Source of the DNA: Holosporaceae bacterium
GTDB taxonomy: Bacteria; Pseudomonadota; Alphaproteobacteria; UBA3830
Reading direction: 5' to 3'
Assembly: GCA_031262635.1 (NCBI GenBank)
Contig: JAISHN010000097.1
Location: 1-11,196, forward strand
DNA: 11,196 nucleotides
Shown here: positions 1 to 6,732 of the stretch, piece by piece
Layout: every line of letters begins with the position of its first letter
Numbering within the stretch: position 1 is the stretch's first letter
Notes under the pieces: generated by a model
What the model was told of the DNA's origin: nothing
Databases searched by the model: none
The model's input: the letters and a program-made list of their open reading frames with translations, nothing else
Program-made: the position numbers and the translations under genes

Positions 1-117
1 GTCCGAAGTCATGACGGCGTTTCTGTTTCTGCCGCTCTTAGTGTCTTTGATCAAAATCGAGCCGTTTCGCAAATCAACGTCGCTCCAAGTAAGATTGAAT
101 ATCTCTCCGGCTCTTAA
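1..117 (+). CDS. C-terminal end of an unidentified protein (5' truncated by the window)
   Basis: Frame 1 is open from the first base to a TAA at 115-117, giving 38 residues that end in IEYLSGS. The peptide has ordinary protein composition, but I do not recognise a family. The stop codon falls inside the anticodon-loop sequence of the tRNA fragment that follows. That is what one sees when the last gene of an integrated element reads into its attachment site. The frame could still be open by chance, because only 117 bases are visible. Confidence 0.35.
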   Translation, partial: VRSHDGVSVSAALSVFDQNRAVSQINVAPSKIEYLSGS

Positions 118-155
118 TCAGCGGGTCGTAGGTTCGAGTCCTACGGCGCCCACCA
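106..155 (+). other. Displaced 3' half of tRNA-Lys(CTT), putative integration (att) site
   Basis: The sequence gives a complete 3' tRNA half. There is an anticodon loop CTCTTAA (111-117, anticodon CTT), a 3' anticodon-stem strand, and a 5-nt variable loop GGGTC. The T arm is perfect (GTAGG 128-132, loop TTCGAGT, CCTAC 140-144). The acceptor strand GGCGCCC (145-151), discriminator A and encoded CCA (153-155) complete it. The 5' half is missing: no GGGCGCC acceptor strand or D arm occurs in bases 1-105, and the bases at 106-110 pair poorly with 118-122. Integrases of the tyrosine family often recombine between the anticodon loop and the 3' end of a tRNA gene, leaving one intact tRNA and one 3' copy. 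By that rule the element lies to the left and the original chromosome to the right. A degraded tRNA gene or an interrupted tRNA whose 5' exon lies outside the window are alternatives. Confidence 0.75.
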
Positions 156-215
156 TTGACGATCCAGAGAATTTTACAAACAATTGATAGTTAAAGCTAA
201 AATTCTAGGCTTTAT

Positions 216-1481
216 TCAATCCTCAAGTTTAGCGTTTAGTTCATAATTCGCTTTATTCGGTCTTATAAACAATATTCCGATCGACGCGACTAGGCTTATC
301 GCGGCGTTGACGACAAACGCCGTTTCCGCTCCGTAACTAGCGCACATCCAGCCGGTGAGAATATTTGCGACGGATAATCCGACGCAGTACGTTAAATTGA
401 AAATTCCTATGGACGTGCCTTTTATTTGCGGCGGGGCGTAGTCGGAAACGACGGCGTAGAACGTCCCGTGCGTCGCGCCAAAGTGAATTCCGTAGAACGC
501 GACGCCGATTAACGCTTGCCACGCGTTCGTCGCCGTCGTCAAAACGATGGACGAAGCCAACAACATGCAGAATCCAAAGGACAAAAACAACTTTCTCTCG
601 CGTTTATCAGACCATTTGCCGACGATCCACGCGGTAGGAGCGTTAAACGCGTACATCACCACTAGCACAAGCGGAGCATACGTTACGTCCAGTCCTAAAT
701 TCTGCGCTCGCCATATTAAAAACGTTTCGCTAAAACGCGAGCAGAGGAATATAAAACATATAAACAAGTAATACCAAAAACTTCTCCCTAATTGCTCTAT
801 GTCTTTTCTTTTGATCGGAAAGCCTTTTCGCCTTTTCAGACTAACGATTCCTTTCGGCTCTTTTACGCCGTAACAAAGCAATAGAACGGAAATCGCGAGA
901 GGAATCGCGGCGACTAAGTAAATCATCCTGACGACGAACTCGCTCGAACCAAAATGACACATGATTAAAAGCGTGAAAAGCGACCCGATCATAGATCCGG
1001 TAAAGGCGCAAAATTGGCGAGCGCCGTAGCTTTTTCCTTTCAGCTCTTTAGGCGCGCAGTCGGCGATTAGAGCGTCTCTCGGAGTGTCTCGCAACCCGTT
1101 GGTAATTCTTTCAAACGATTGGGCGAATATGTAAAGCCCCAATCCGTTGCAGAATGCGAACATAGGCTTTGAAAGAGCGCCGCACAAGTAGCCTAACACG
1201 ATTAAAATCTTACGCTTTCCTAGCCAGTCGCTGAAAACGCCGGAAATCATTTTGACCAGATACGATAAAGATTCCGAGAGTCCTCTTATACAACCGAGAG
1301 CTACCGTAGTTCCTCCCAGAATATTGATTATAAATTGCGGAGAAAAAGCGGTGATTATAACCGACGAGCAATTAGAAAAGAAACTCACGATACAAACGAC
1401 CCAAATTGTCTTCGGCAGTCCGAGGATAAAATCTTTGTTATTCCGCGAAGTCGACGGTTTCTCGGCGTTATTGATATTCAT
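216..1481 (-). CDS. Major facilitator superfamily (MFS) transporter
   Basis: This is a 421-residue integral inner-membrane protein with about 12 hydrophobic segments in two halves, the usual size for an MFS carrier. The loop 2-3 signature is present as GVFSDWLGKRK (residues 81-91). A second-half equivalent, VGKWSDKRERK, lies near residue 287. RDTPRDALIAD (131-141) follows transmembrane segment 4. Such proteins move small solutes or drugs by symport or antiport, and the substrate cannot be read from the sequence. The ATG at 1479-1481 is the first good start; only a weak GAAGAG lies upstream. It is transcribed away from bioB with a 118-bp gap, so it may have its own promoter. It is the first backbone gene next to the tRNA scar. 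Confidence 0.85.
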   Translation of the reverse strand: MNINNAEKPSTSRNNKDFILGLPKTIWVVCIVSFFSNCSSVIITAFSPQFIINILGGTTVALGCIRGLSESLSYLVKMISGVFSDWLGKRKILIVLGYLCGALSKPMFAFCNGLGLYIFAQSFERITNGLRDTPRDALIADCAPKELKGKSYGARQFCAFTGSMIGSLFTLLIMCHFGSSEFVVRMIYLVAAIPLAISVLLLCYGVKEPKGIVSLKRRKGFPIKRKDIEQLGRSFWYYLFICFIFLCSRFSETFLIWRAQNLGLDVTYAPLVLVVMYAFNAPTAWIVGKWSDKRERKLFLSFGFCMLLASSIVLTTATNAWQALIGVAFYGIHFGATHGTFYAVVSDYAPPQIKGTSIGIFNLTYCVGLSVANILTGWMCASYGAETAFVVNAAISLVASIGILFIRPNKANYELNAKLED

Positions 1482-1599
1482 TAAATCGCGCTCTTCAAAA
1501 CGGAGCGTAGTTTAGCGCAGAAACATCGTTTTTTGTCGGATTTTTTTTACTTAAAATGCGAGTAATTGGTCGAAAAAATTCCTAGGGTTCGCTTGAGCG

Positions 1600-2547
1600 C
1601 TAGTCTAAATTCGGCCGTTCTATCTTAATTCCCAATTTATCGAAGAATCTTTTATCCGAGCCTTCTTTCATATTGTCGACTGTTAGCAGTTTTTCTCCAG
1701 AAAACAACGCGTTCGCTCCGGCGAATATGCACAAAGCTTGCGTCGGTTCGGAGAGAGTATTGCGGCCGGCGGCGATTTTTACGTAGGATTTTGGCATTAA
1801 TACTCTCGCCGTCGCGATAAGTCTTACAAAATCAAAATCGTCGATTGGATTAGAATCGTCGACTTTTGTTCCTGGAATTTTCACTAATTTATTGATCGGA
1901 ACGCAGCGAGGCGGCGGACAAAGATTCGCAAGCAGAACAAGCATCTTAACTCTGTCTTCGTTTGTTTCGCCCATGCCGACGATTCCTCCGGCGCACGCGT
2001 TTATGCCGGCGTTTTGAACGAGTTCTATGGTTTTCAGGCGATCGTCGATAGTTCTTGTCGTCGCGACGTTTTTATAAAACTCCCGAGAGGAGTCTATGTT
2101 GTGATTATAGTAATCCAATCCTGCTTCTTTTAGTTTTTTTACCTGAGTTTCAGTCAAAAATCCGAGCGTGACGCAAGTTTCAAGCCCGAGAGCTTTTACG
2201 GCTTTTATCGTCTCGCAGATTTTGTCGAATTCTTCTTCGGACGATATGCAACGACCGGAAGCGCTCATGCAAAATCGGCTGGCTCCAATTTCTTTGGCCT
2301 TTTTGGCGGCGTTTACAACCGTTTCCAAATCTAACATCGGTTGCTTCGGCGCTTTAGCTCCGTTTCTCGCCGATTGAGCGCAATAAGCGCAGTCTTCTGA
2401 ACAACCGCCGGTCTTAACGCTTATGATATCGCTTATTTGAACGGTCTGCTCGTCGAAATTCTGCGCGTGAATATCGTGGGCGATTTTTAACAGCTTAAAA
2501 AACGGTCGATTAAATATAGCGTAAGCTTCTTCGAACGTAGTTTTCAT
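1600..2547 (-). CDS. bioB: Biotin synthase
   Basis: BioB inserts sulfur into dethiobiotin to make biotin, the last step of the pathway, using SAM radical chemistry and a second iron-sulfur cluster as sulfur donor. The 315-residue protein has the radical-SAM triad in SVKTGGCSEDCAYC (C49, C53, C56). The cluster ligands that follow are in RFCMSAS, TCVTLGF and ACAGGIVGMGE, and the arginine ligand is in AAGRNTLSEPTQ. YYNHNIDSS carries the substrate-contacting Asn and Asp. All expected catalytic residues are present. A strong AGGAGG lies 4-9 bases upstream of the ATG (complement of 2552-2557). The gene starts 31 bases after the permease stop, so the two are probably cotranscribed. No other biotin gene (bioA, D, F) is in the window. 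Confidence 0.96.
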   Translation of the reverse strand: MKTTFEEAYAIFNRPFFKLLKIAHDIHAQNFDEQTVQISDIISVKTGGCSEDCAYCAQSARNGAKAPKQPMLDLETVVNAAKKAKEIGASRFCMSASGRCISSEEEFDKICETIKAVKALGLETCVTLGFLTETQVKKLKEAGLDYYNHNIDSSREFYKNVATTRTIDDRLKTIELVQNAGINACAGGIVGMGETNEDRVKMLVLLANLCPPPRCVPINKLVKIPGTKVDDSNPIDDFDFVRLIATARVLMPKSYVKIAAGRNTLSEPTQALCIFAGANALFSGEKLLTVDNMKEGSDKRFFDKLGIKIERPNLD

Positions 2548-2551
2548 AACG

Positions 2552-2557
2552 CCTCCT
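2552..2557 (-). promoter_or_regulatory. Strong ribosome binding site of bioB
   Basis: The minus strand reads AGGAGG four bases before the bioB ATG. This fixes the start and shows that bioB is translated independently of the permease despite the short gap. Confidence 0.8.
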
Positions 2558-2578
2558 TAGACTATCGCTCGACGTTGT

Positions 2579-3862
2579 CTACGCCTTCTTCTCTTTTGAA
2601 AATTTTGCGAATGGCATAACTAATATTCCGCTGGCGATAAATAGCAGGGATACGATCGTCGATTCGACGGACGAGTTTATTATTATTATGAGACAGAACA
2701 AAAACGCAATGATTCCCAAAATAACTTTTAAAATTTTTCTCGAATCGAAGCTGATCTTTATAAACGCTAAGCAACACGTCGCGTAGACTATTAAAAATAC
2801 TCCGACGGAAAAATCTATTATGCCGGATATTTGTTCAGATAAGCTTGGGCTTGTCGAAAGTATCAGTATTGGAAGTATTCCGACTCCGCTGGCTATTACG
2901 CCGACATACGGCGCGGCGTTTTTGTTCTTTTTTGCTAGAAAAGCCGGAAGCATTCCGTTTTGCGCAAGGCCTAACGACGCCTGCGCGGCGGTTAGCGTCC
3001 ATGCGTTCGACGTTCCGGCCATTATTATAAAGGTGACTAGAGACACAAGCTTGGATATGTTTTCCCCCAACGTTAAGTTAATCGCGTCTACGTAGGGGGC
3101 TTTGCTGACCGCGAGCGCGGCGCTTGGAATCGCTCCCATAACCGAAAGGCTGCTTACGACGTAAACGGCGGCGACTCCTAAAGTCCCTAAAATTATCGCT
3201 CTAGGAATCGTTTTTGAAGGATTTCGCACGGCTCCGGCCGGAGCGGTCGCGCATTCTACTCCGATAAATCCCCAAAACGAGGTCGTCGCGACTATTACCG
3301 CTAGTTTAAAGAAAGAAACGTCCGCATACTGCGGCGACATGGATATATTCGCGAGATCGAAGCGAGTAAAAAGAACGAGCGGTACGATAACGAATGGAAT
3401 AAGCTTCAATATGGCAAAAATAGACTCGACTTTTCCGGCAAATTCAACGCTCTTACAATTAACGGCGGTGATGACGCTAAGCAGGATTATCTCCCAGAAT
3501 AAATACTCGTATGGCGACGCGTTTTTTCCTATAAATGGGCTTAGACTGGAAATGGCCGCGATAAAAACGACCGACGTGCTGACCCAAGATACGAGCCAGT
3601 AAGTCCAGCCGACGAAAAATCCCGCTTTTTGCCCGAAAACCTGTCGGACGTATGCGTGAGGCCCTCCGGTTTGAGGAAGTTTCGAACATAATTCCGCAAA
3701 AACGAAAGCGAGTAGAACGGCGCCTAAGCCGGCGATCGCCCATCCAAACACGCCGAACATTCCAAACGGAGCTAAAGCCGCGGGCAACACGAAGATTCCC
3801 GATCCGATTTGGCTTCCGAACACTAGAGCCAAAACGGCGCTAAACCCCATTTTTTTAGGCAT
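2579..3862 (-). CDS. APC-superfamily amino acid/polyamine permease or antiporter
   Basis: This 427-residue inner-membrane transporter belongs to the amino acid-polyamine-organocation superfamily. The family's first-helix unwound motif is clear as GSQIGSGIF (residues 16-24) followed by LPAALAPFG. About 12 hydrophobic segments follow, and the early region resembles basic amino acid/polyamine antiporters such as AdiC and PotE. The substrate is not determined. I chose the ATG at 3860-3862. It has AAGGGA six bases upstream, and it lies about 23 bases below the predicted transcription start. A TTG at 3881-3883 would add seven residues but has no ribosome binding site and would sit at the transcription start itself. 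The gene precedes bioB by 31 bases, so it might supply a biotin precursor, but that is inference. Confidence 0.88.
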   Translation of the reverse strand: MPKKMGFSAVLALVFGSQIGSGIFVLPAALAPFGMFGVFGWAIAGLGAVLLAFVFAELCSKLPQTGGPHAYVRQVFGQKAGFFVGWTYWLVSWVSTSVVFIAAISSLSPFIGKNASPYEYLFWEIILLSVITAVNCKSVEFAGKVESIFAILKLIPFVIVPLVLFTRFDLANISMSPQYADVSFFKLAVIVATTSFWGFIGVECATAPAGAVRNPSKTIPRAIILGTLGVAAVYVVSSLSVMGAIPSAALAVSKAPYVDAINLTLGENISKLVSLVTFIIMAGTSNAWTLTAAQASLGLAQNGMLPAFLAKKNKNAAPYVGVIASGVGILPILILSTSPSLSEQISGIIDFSVGVFLIVYATCCLAFIKISFDSRKILKVILGIIAFLFCLIIIINSSVESTIVSLLFIASGILVMPFAKFSKEKKA

Positions 3863-3891
3863 TACAAATCCCTTATTATTCAACGCGGCGA

Positions 3892-3920
3892 ACTATAAAG
3901 AGATTTTCTTATAAAAACAA
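3892..3920 (-). promoter_or_regulatory. Sigma-70-type promoter for the permease-bioB operon
   Basis: The minus strand shows TTGTTT (complement of 3915-3920), a 17-base spacer, and TATAGT (complement of 3892-3897), five of six matches to the -10 consensus. Transcription would begin near 3885 and give a leader of about 23 bases to the ATG at 3862. No overlapping operator is evident. Confidence 0.55.
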
Positions 3921-3950
3921 TAGAAACGGGCGTTCTAAATCTCTTACGCT

Positions 3951-3982
3951 CGTCATTCTTGCGAGAGCGGCGAAGCGGCCGT
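3951..3982. repeat. REP-like GC-rich palindromic stretch in the divergent intergenic region
   Basis: The segment starts CGTCATTCTTGCGAG and ends with CGGCGAAGCGGCCG, where CGGC and GCCG can pair over six bases. It resembles by eye the dispersed CGTCATTGCGAGCGAAGCGAAG-type repeats of some Rickettsiales and other alphaproteobacteria. The octamer CGTTCTAA occurs both just upstream (3931-3938) and at its right end (3980-3987). Only one copy is visible here, so its status as a repeat is inferred from the pattern alone. Confidence 0.3.
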
Positions 3983-4001
3983 TCTAATTCATAAAAACCC
4001 T

Positions 4002-4030
4002 TTGCAAACGCTTATTCTTTATGTTAGATA
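4002..4030 (+). promoter_or_regulatory. Probable promoter of the NDP kinase gene
   Basis: TTGCAA (4002-4007) is followed after 17 bases by TAGATA (4025-4030). A TG lies one base before the -10, as in extended -10 promoters. The -10 itself is a modest match. The spacing to the GGAGGG ribosome site at 4047-4052 is normal for this window. Confidence 0.38.
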
Positions 4031-4060
4031 CGATCAAAAGTTAAACGGAGGGTATCTATA

Positions 4061-4615
4061 ATGAAAAAAGTAGCCGCGCTATTCGGCGCGTTGTTGTTCG
4101 TCAGCTCGGTAGACGCCGGATCGACTTCGTCGAAGGAGACGGTTATTCAGGAAGAGGAAACGTTCGCAATTCCAGCTAAGCCGGAAATCGTTGAGAAAGG
4201 GCAAATCGGAGAGATTTTAAGCCGAATTGAAAAAGCGGGCTTTAAAATCAAGGCGTTAAAAATGGTTCGTTTAACAAAAGAACAAGCCGCGGAATTTTAT
4301 AGAGAACACAAAAACAAGCCGTTCTTTGACTCTCTTTGTACTTATATGAGCAAAGGACGCGTAGTCGTGGCGATTTTGAGCGGACCCGACGCTATAAAGC
4401 GTTACAGGACGCTTGAAGGAGCGACCGATCCTAAAAAGGCCGCTAAAGGCACCTTAAGAGGAGATTTCGGGACCGATCGCGAAGCGAACGCCGTTCATGG
4501 ATCAGACAGTCCTGAAAGCGCTAAGAGAGAAATTCGCTTCTTCTTCAGCGAATTTGAAACGCTCGCGAACGCCGGACAGAAACATTCCGCTCCGCAAAAA
4601 AACTTCGCTCGATAA
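4061..4615 (+). CDS. ndk: Nucleoside diphosphate kinase with an N-terminal signal peptide
   Basis: NDP kinase transfers the gamma-phosphate of ATP to nucleoside diphosphates through a phosphohistidine. Residues about 31-168 match the whole family domain: IGEILSRIEKAGFKI, FYREHKNKPFF, RYRTLEGATDP, GTLRGDFG and the active-site HGSDS. By alignment with E. coli Ndk the catalytic set is kept: K40, Y80, R116, R133, N143 and nucleophile H146. Two things are odd. The usual IIKPD near the start reads AIPAKPE, one residue longer and with Asp to Glu. The domain is also preceded by about 30 residues that look like a signal peptide (MKKVAALFGALLFVSSVDA, likely cleavage after A19). Ordinary Ndk starts directly at the domain, at about 140 residues, and is cytosolic. 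No in-frame ATG lies between the signal and the domain. GGAGGG (4047-4052) supports the ATG chosen. Export is predicted, not shown. Confidence 0.9.
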   Translation: MKKVAALFGALLFVSSVDAGSTSSKETVIQEEETFAIPAKPEIVEKGQIGEILSRIEKAGFKIKALKMVRLTKEQAAEFYREHKNKPFFDSLCTYMSKGRVVVAILSGPDAIKRYRTLEGATDPKKAAKGTLRGDFGTDREANAVHGSDSPESAKREIRFFFSEFETLANAGQKHSAPQKNFAR

Positions 4616-4628
4616 AGGCGGTTTCTTG

Positions 4629-4661
4629 AACGAATCGTTCGCGTCAAGCGGACGGTTCGTT
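4629..4661 (+). terminator. Strong 14-bp RNA hairpin after the NDP kinase gene, terminator-like
   Basis: AACGAATCGTTCGC (4629-4642) pairs along its full length with GCGGACGGTTCGTT (4648-4661) across a five-base loop GTCAA. Two of the pairs are G-U. These become A-C mismatches on the other strand, so the structure suits plus-strand RNA. Only a short T tract (TTTAG) follows, so termination may be partial. It lies 14 bases after the ndk stop and 13 before the next gene. Confidence 0.5.
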
Positions 4662-4667
4662 TAGAAT
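4662..4667 (+). promoter_or_regulatory. -10 element placed for a leaderless xerD transcript
   Basis: TAGAAT matches five of six -10 positions and ends seven bases before the ATG. No ribosome binding site lies between them. The -35 is poor (TTCGCG at 4638-4643, 18-base spacer) and overlaps the hairpin. Confidence 0.3.
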
Positions 4668-4674
4668 CCAATCA

Positions 4675-5547
4675 ATGAACAGATTTGTCGAGCTTTTTGT
4701 AGAATATCTAAAAAGCGAAAGAAACGCGTCGCCTAACACCGTTCAGTCTTACGTCCTTGATCTTTCCGATTTTGAGAGTTTCATCTCTTTGGACGGCGCG
4801 ATTGAAGAGAAAGATATAGTTTCATATCTATCAAAACTTCAAGAAAAGAATCTTCAAACTTCCAGCGTTAAGCGAAAATTATCGTCTCTGCGACAGTTTT
4901 TTAAATTTCTGCGTCGGGAAGAATTAATTTCCAACGATCCGATGCGTTTTATACGTCAGCCGAAATATAAAAGGCCTTTGCCGAAAATCGTAAGCGAAGA
5001 GACGATAACGAAACTGCAAAACGCGACGAGCTTTTTAGAATGCGAAGAAAAAATACGAGCGGATTTAATACTTTGTCTTCTTTATGGAAGCGGTTTGCGA
5101 GTAAGCGAGTTGATATCGCTTAAGCGAAACTCGATAGTAGACTCGCAATTTATAAGAATATTCGGCAAAGGAAGCAAAGAGCGGATAGTTCCGCTTGCTC
5201 GCAGGGCGTTATCGCTTATGGAAGAATGGAAAATCGTCGCCGCAAAGTCGATCTGGCTTTTTCCATCGGTAAATCCGGCGAAACATATAACCAGGCAGCG
5301 AGTTTTTCAGATACTCAAGCAAATCGCCGCGTTTTCTGGAATCGATCCGGCAAAGATCTCGCCGCATGTTCTGCGACACGCCTTTGCGACGCATATTTTG
5401 GATAACGGAGCCGATCTTTTAAGCGTGAAAAAAATGCTCGGACACAGCGACATATCTACGACGGAAATATATACTCACGTCGCTCAAAAAAGATTAAAAG
5501 AAGTTATTAAAAAATATCATCCTCTTTCTCGCGACGAACGCGAATAA
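4675..5547 (+). CDS. xerD: Tyrosine site-specific recombinase, XerD/XerC type
   Basis: Xer recombinases resolve chromosome dimers at dif before cell division. The 290-residue protein has the SAM-like N-terminal DNA-binding domain (about 1-90) and the C-terminal catalytic domain. The catalytic residues are all visible: R142 (GLRVSEL), K165 (GKGSKER), H231 and R234 (HVLRH), H257 (LGHSDIS) and nucleophile Y266 (EIYTHV). The length and the PHVLRHAFATH...LGHSDISTTEIYTHV region fit XerD better than phage integrases. XerC cannot be excluded without comparison. There is no Shine-Dalgarno before the ATG, and a TAGAAT at 4662-4667 would start transcription at about the A of the ATG, so the message may be leaderless. 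It is a housekeeping gene and unlikely to belong to the element at the left edge. Confidence 0.88.
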   Translation: MNRFVELFVEYLKSERNASPNTVQSYVLDLSDFESFISLDGAIEEKDIVSYLSKLQEKNLQTSSVKRKLSSLRQFFKFLRREELISNDPMRFIRQPKYKRPLPKIVSEETITKLQNATSFLECEEKIRADLILCLLYGSGLRVSELISLKRNSIVDSQFIRIFGKGSKERIVPLARRALSLMEEWKIVAAKSIWLFPSVNPAKHITRQRVFQILKQIAAFSGIDPAKISPHVLRHAFATHILDNGADLLSVKKMLGHSDISTTEIYTHVAQKRLKEVIKKYHPLSRDERE

Positions 5548-5570
5548 CGGACTTGCTTAAACTCGCTGGT

Positions 5571-5595
5571 AAAACGCGTTTTCGTCGGTTATAAT
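5571..5595 (+). promoter_or_regulatory. Promoter of the mlaC-dut-bamD operon with an overlapping palindrome
   Basis: A perfect TATAAT lies at 5590-5595, about 25 bases before the mlaC ATG. A weak -35 (TGGTAA, 5567-5572) sits 17 bases upstream. The exact 12-base palindrome AAAACGCGTTTT (5571-5582) fills the -35/spacer interval and could be an operator. GGAGGAG (5612-5618) is the ribosome site. Confidence 0.45.
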
Positions 5596-5620
5596 TGCAA
5601 AATATTATGCCGGAGGAGAT

Positions 5621-6280
5621 ATGAAGAGTAAATTTAGATTAAGTTTTAGCTTTATTTTGGCGGCATTAATTTTAGTCGGCGGGTTGCAAATGGAAAATGC
5701 CGTCGCAGCTTCGACGAGCGTTAGCAAAACCTCAACCACAGCTCAACAATGCAAGCAATTCATTGAAAGATTAGGCAATCAAGCTCTCGATATAATAAAC
5801 GCTCCCAATTTGTCGGACGAAGAAGTCATGGCGGAGTTCGAAAAACTAGTAAACGAGAATTTTTCGATCGATTCTATGGCTAATTTCTGTTTAGGCAGAT
5901 ACGCCCGCGTTTTGAACCAATCCCAAAAAACAGTCTTCACGCGCTGCTTTGTTAATATGCTAGTACGCTTCTACGCATCCAACTTCAAAGAGTACAAAGC
6001 CGCGAAATTCGTAGTCTCCGGAGCAAAAGAAAAAGCAAAATCGCAGTATCTAATTGAAACTAGGGTTCAGATACCTGGCAAGAAGGACGTTATAATAATT
6101 TGGTCTGTTCGCCATGAAAAGAACGGCGAATTCAAAATTCGCGACGCGACTACGGACGACGTAAGCATGGCTCAGATTCAGCGAGCGGAAATAAGCGGAA
6201 GCATTTCCGAAAAAGGCGTTGAGAAATTTATGAACGAATTTGAAACAAAGTACGCAAAACAAATAACAAAAATAAAATAA
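5621..6280 (+). CDS. mlaC: MlaC-family periplasmic phospholipid-binding protein
   Basis: MlaC carries phospholipids across the periplasm between the outer membrane and the MlaFEDB ABC complex, keeping the outer leaflet free of phospholipid. The 219-residue protein starts with a clear signal peptide: KSKFR, a hydrophobic core to about residue 22, then AVA with cleavage after about A29. The mature part shows the family pattern. NFSIDSMANFCLGRYARVL is followed by VFTRCFVNMLVRFYASNF in the first half, and VIIIWSVRHEKNGEFKIRD then DVSM in the second. The length is typical. The partner genes mlaD, mlaE and mlaF are not in this window. Its TAA overlaps the ATG of dut by one base (TAATG), so the two are translationally coupled. 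Confidence 0.85.
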   Translation: MKSKFRLSFSFILAALILVGGLQMENAVAASTSVSKTSTTAQQCKQFIERLGNQALDIINAPNLSDEEVMAEFEKLVNENFSIDSMANFCLGRYARVLNQSQKTVFTRCFVNMLVRFYASNFKEYKAAKFVVSGAKEKAKSQYLIETRVQIPGKKDVIIIWSVRHEKNGEFKIRDATTDDVSMAQIQRAEISGSISEKGVEKFMNEFETKYAKQITKIK

Positions 6281-6723
6281 TGAAGATTCCTATAAAAATT
6301 CTGGAGAACGGCGTTGGAATCGAGCTTCCGTCTTACGCGACCGTTGGAAGCGCGGGGCTTGATCTGCGAGCGGCGATTTCCGAGAGCGTCTTTCTTAGAA
6401 AAGGCGAAAGAGCTTTGGTTCCGACTGGAATATCCATAGCCGTTCCCGCCGGATGTAACGGAGAAATCCGCTCGCGCTCCGGTCTAGCCTATAAAAATGG
6501 AATCGCAGTACTAAATTCTCCAGGGACGATAGACAGCGATTATCGCGGCGAAGTAAAGGTTCTGCTGATCAATCTCGGAGGCGAGGATTTTGCGATAGAA
6601 CGCGGCATGAGAATCGCGCAGCTGGTGATACAAAAATACGAAAAAATCGATTGGAATGTGGTAGATTCGCTTGACGAAACTTGTAGATCGGAAGGCGGCT
6701 ACGGGTCTACGGGAGTAAAGTAA
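6280..6723 (+). CDS. dut: Deoxyuridine 5'-triphosphate nucleotidohydrolase (dUTPase)
   Basis: dUTPase hydrolyses dUTP to dUMP and pyrophosphate, which keeps uracil out of DNA and feeds dTMP synthesis. The 147-residue protein has all five trimeric-dUTPase motifs in order: AGLDLRAA (25-32), RSRSGLAYKNG (64-74), GTIDSDYRGE (82-91, general base D85), RGMRIAQLVI (108-117) and RSEGGYGSTG (136-145). The last usually reads RGxGGFGSTG, so the second position is Ser here. The phosphate-binding GGYGSTG core is intact. It starts by one-base overlap with the mlaC stop and lacks a strong ribosome site of its own. bamD begins nine bases after it. Confidence 0.96.
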   Translation: MKIPIKILENGVGIELPSYATVGSAGLDLRAAISESVFLRKGERALVPTGISIAVPAGCNGEIRSRSGLAYKNGIAVLNSPGTIDSDYRGEVKVLLINLGGEDFAIERGMRIAQLVIQKYEKIDWNVVDSLDETCRSEGGYGSTGVK

Positions 6724-6732
6724 GAGGTAATT

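Noticed and set aside
106..155. tmRNA (ssrA) 3' end instead of a tRNA fragment
   Set aside because: The anticodon-loop sequence CTCTTAA and a standard five-base variable loop precede the T arm, as in tRNA-Lys and not in tmRNA.
156..184. TTGACG after the tRNA fragment as a promoter
   Set aside because: The matching -10 is poor (AACAAT), and no plus-strand gene follows.
192..214. Hairpin TAAAGC/GCTTTA downstream of the MFS gene as its terminator
   Set aside because: The stem is six AT-rich pairs with an 11-base loop and no T tract on the minus strand.
2168..3843. Several plus-strand open frames of 60-90 codons across bioB and the permease
   Set aside because: They are shadows of well-supported minus-strand genes and have no ribosome sites or recognisable features.
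3863..3883. TTG start adding seven residues to the APC permease
   Set aside because: It has no ribosome site and lies at the predicted transcription start. The ATG at 3862 has AAGGGA at good spacing.
4675..5547. xerD as the integrase of the element at the left edge
   Set aside because: It is 4.5 kb from the scar on the chromosomal side and has the length and motifs of a housekeeping Xer protein.
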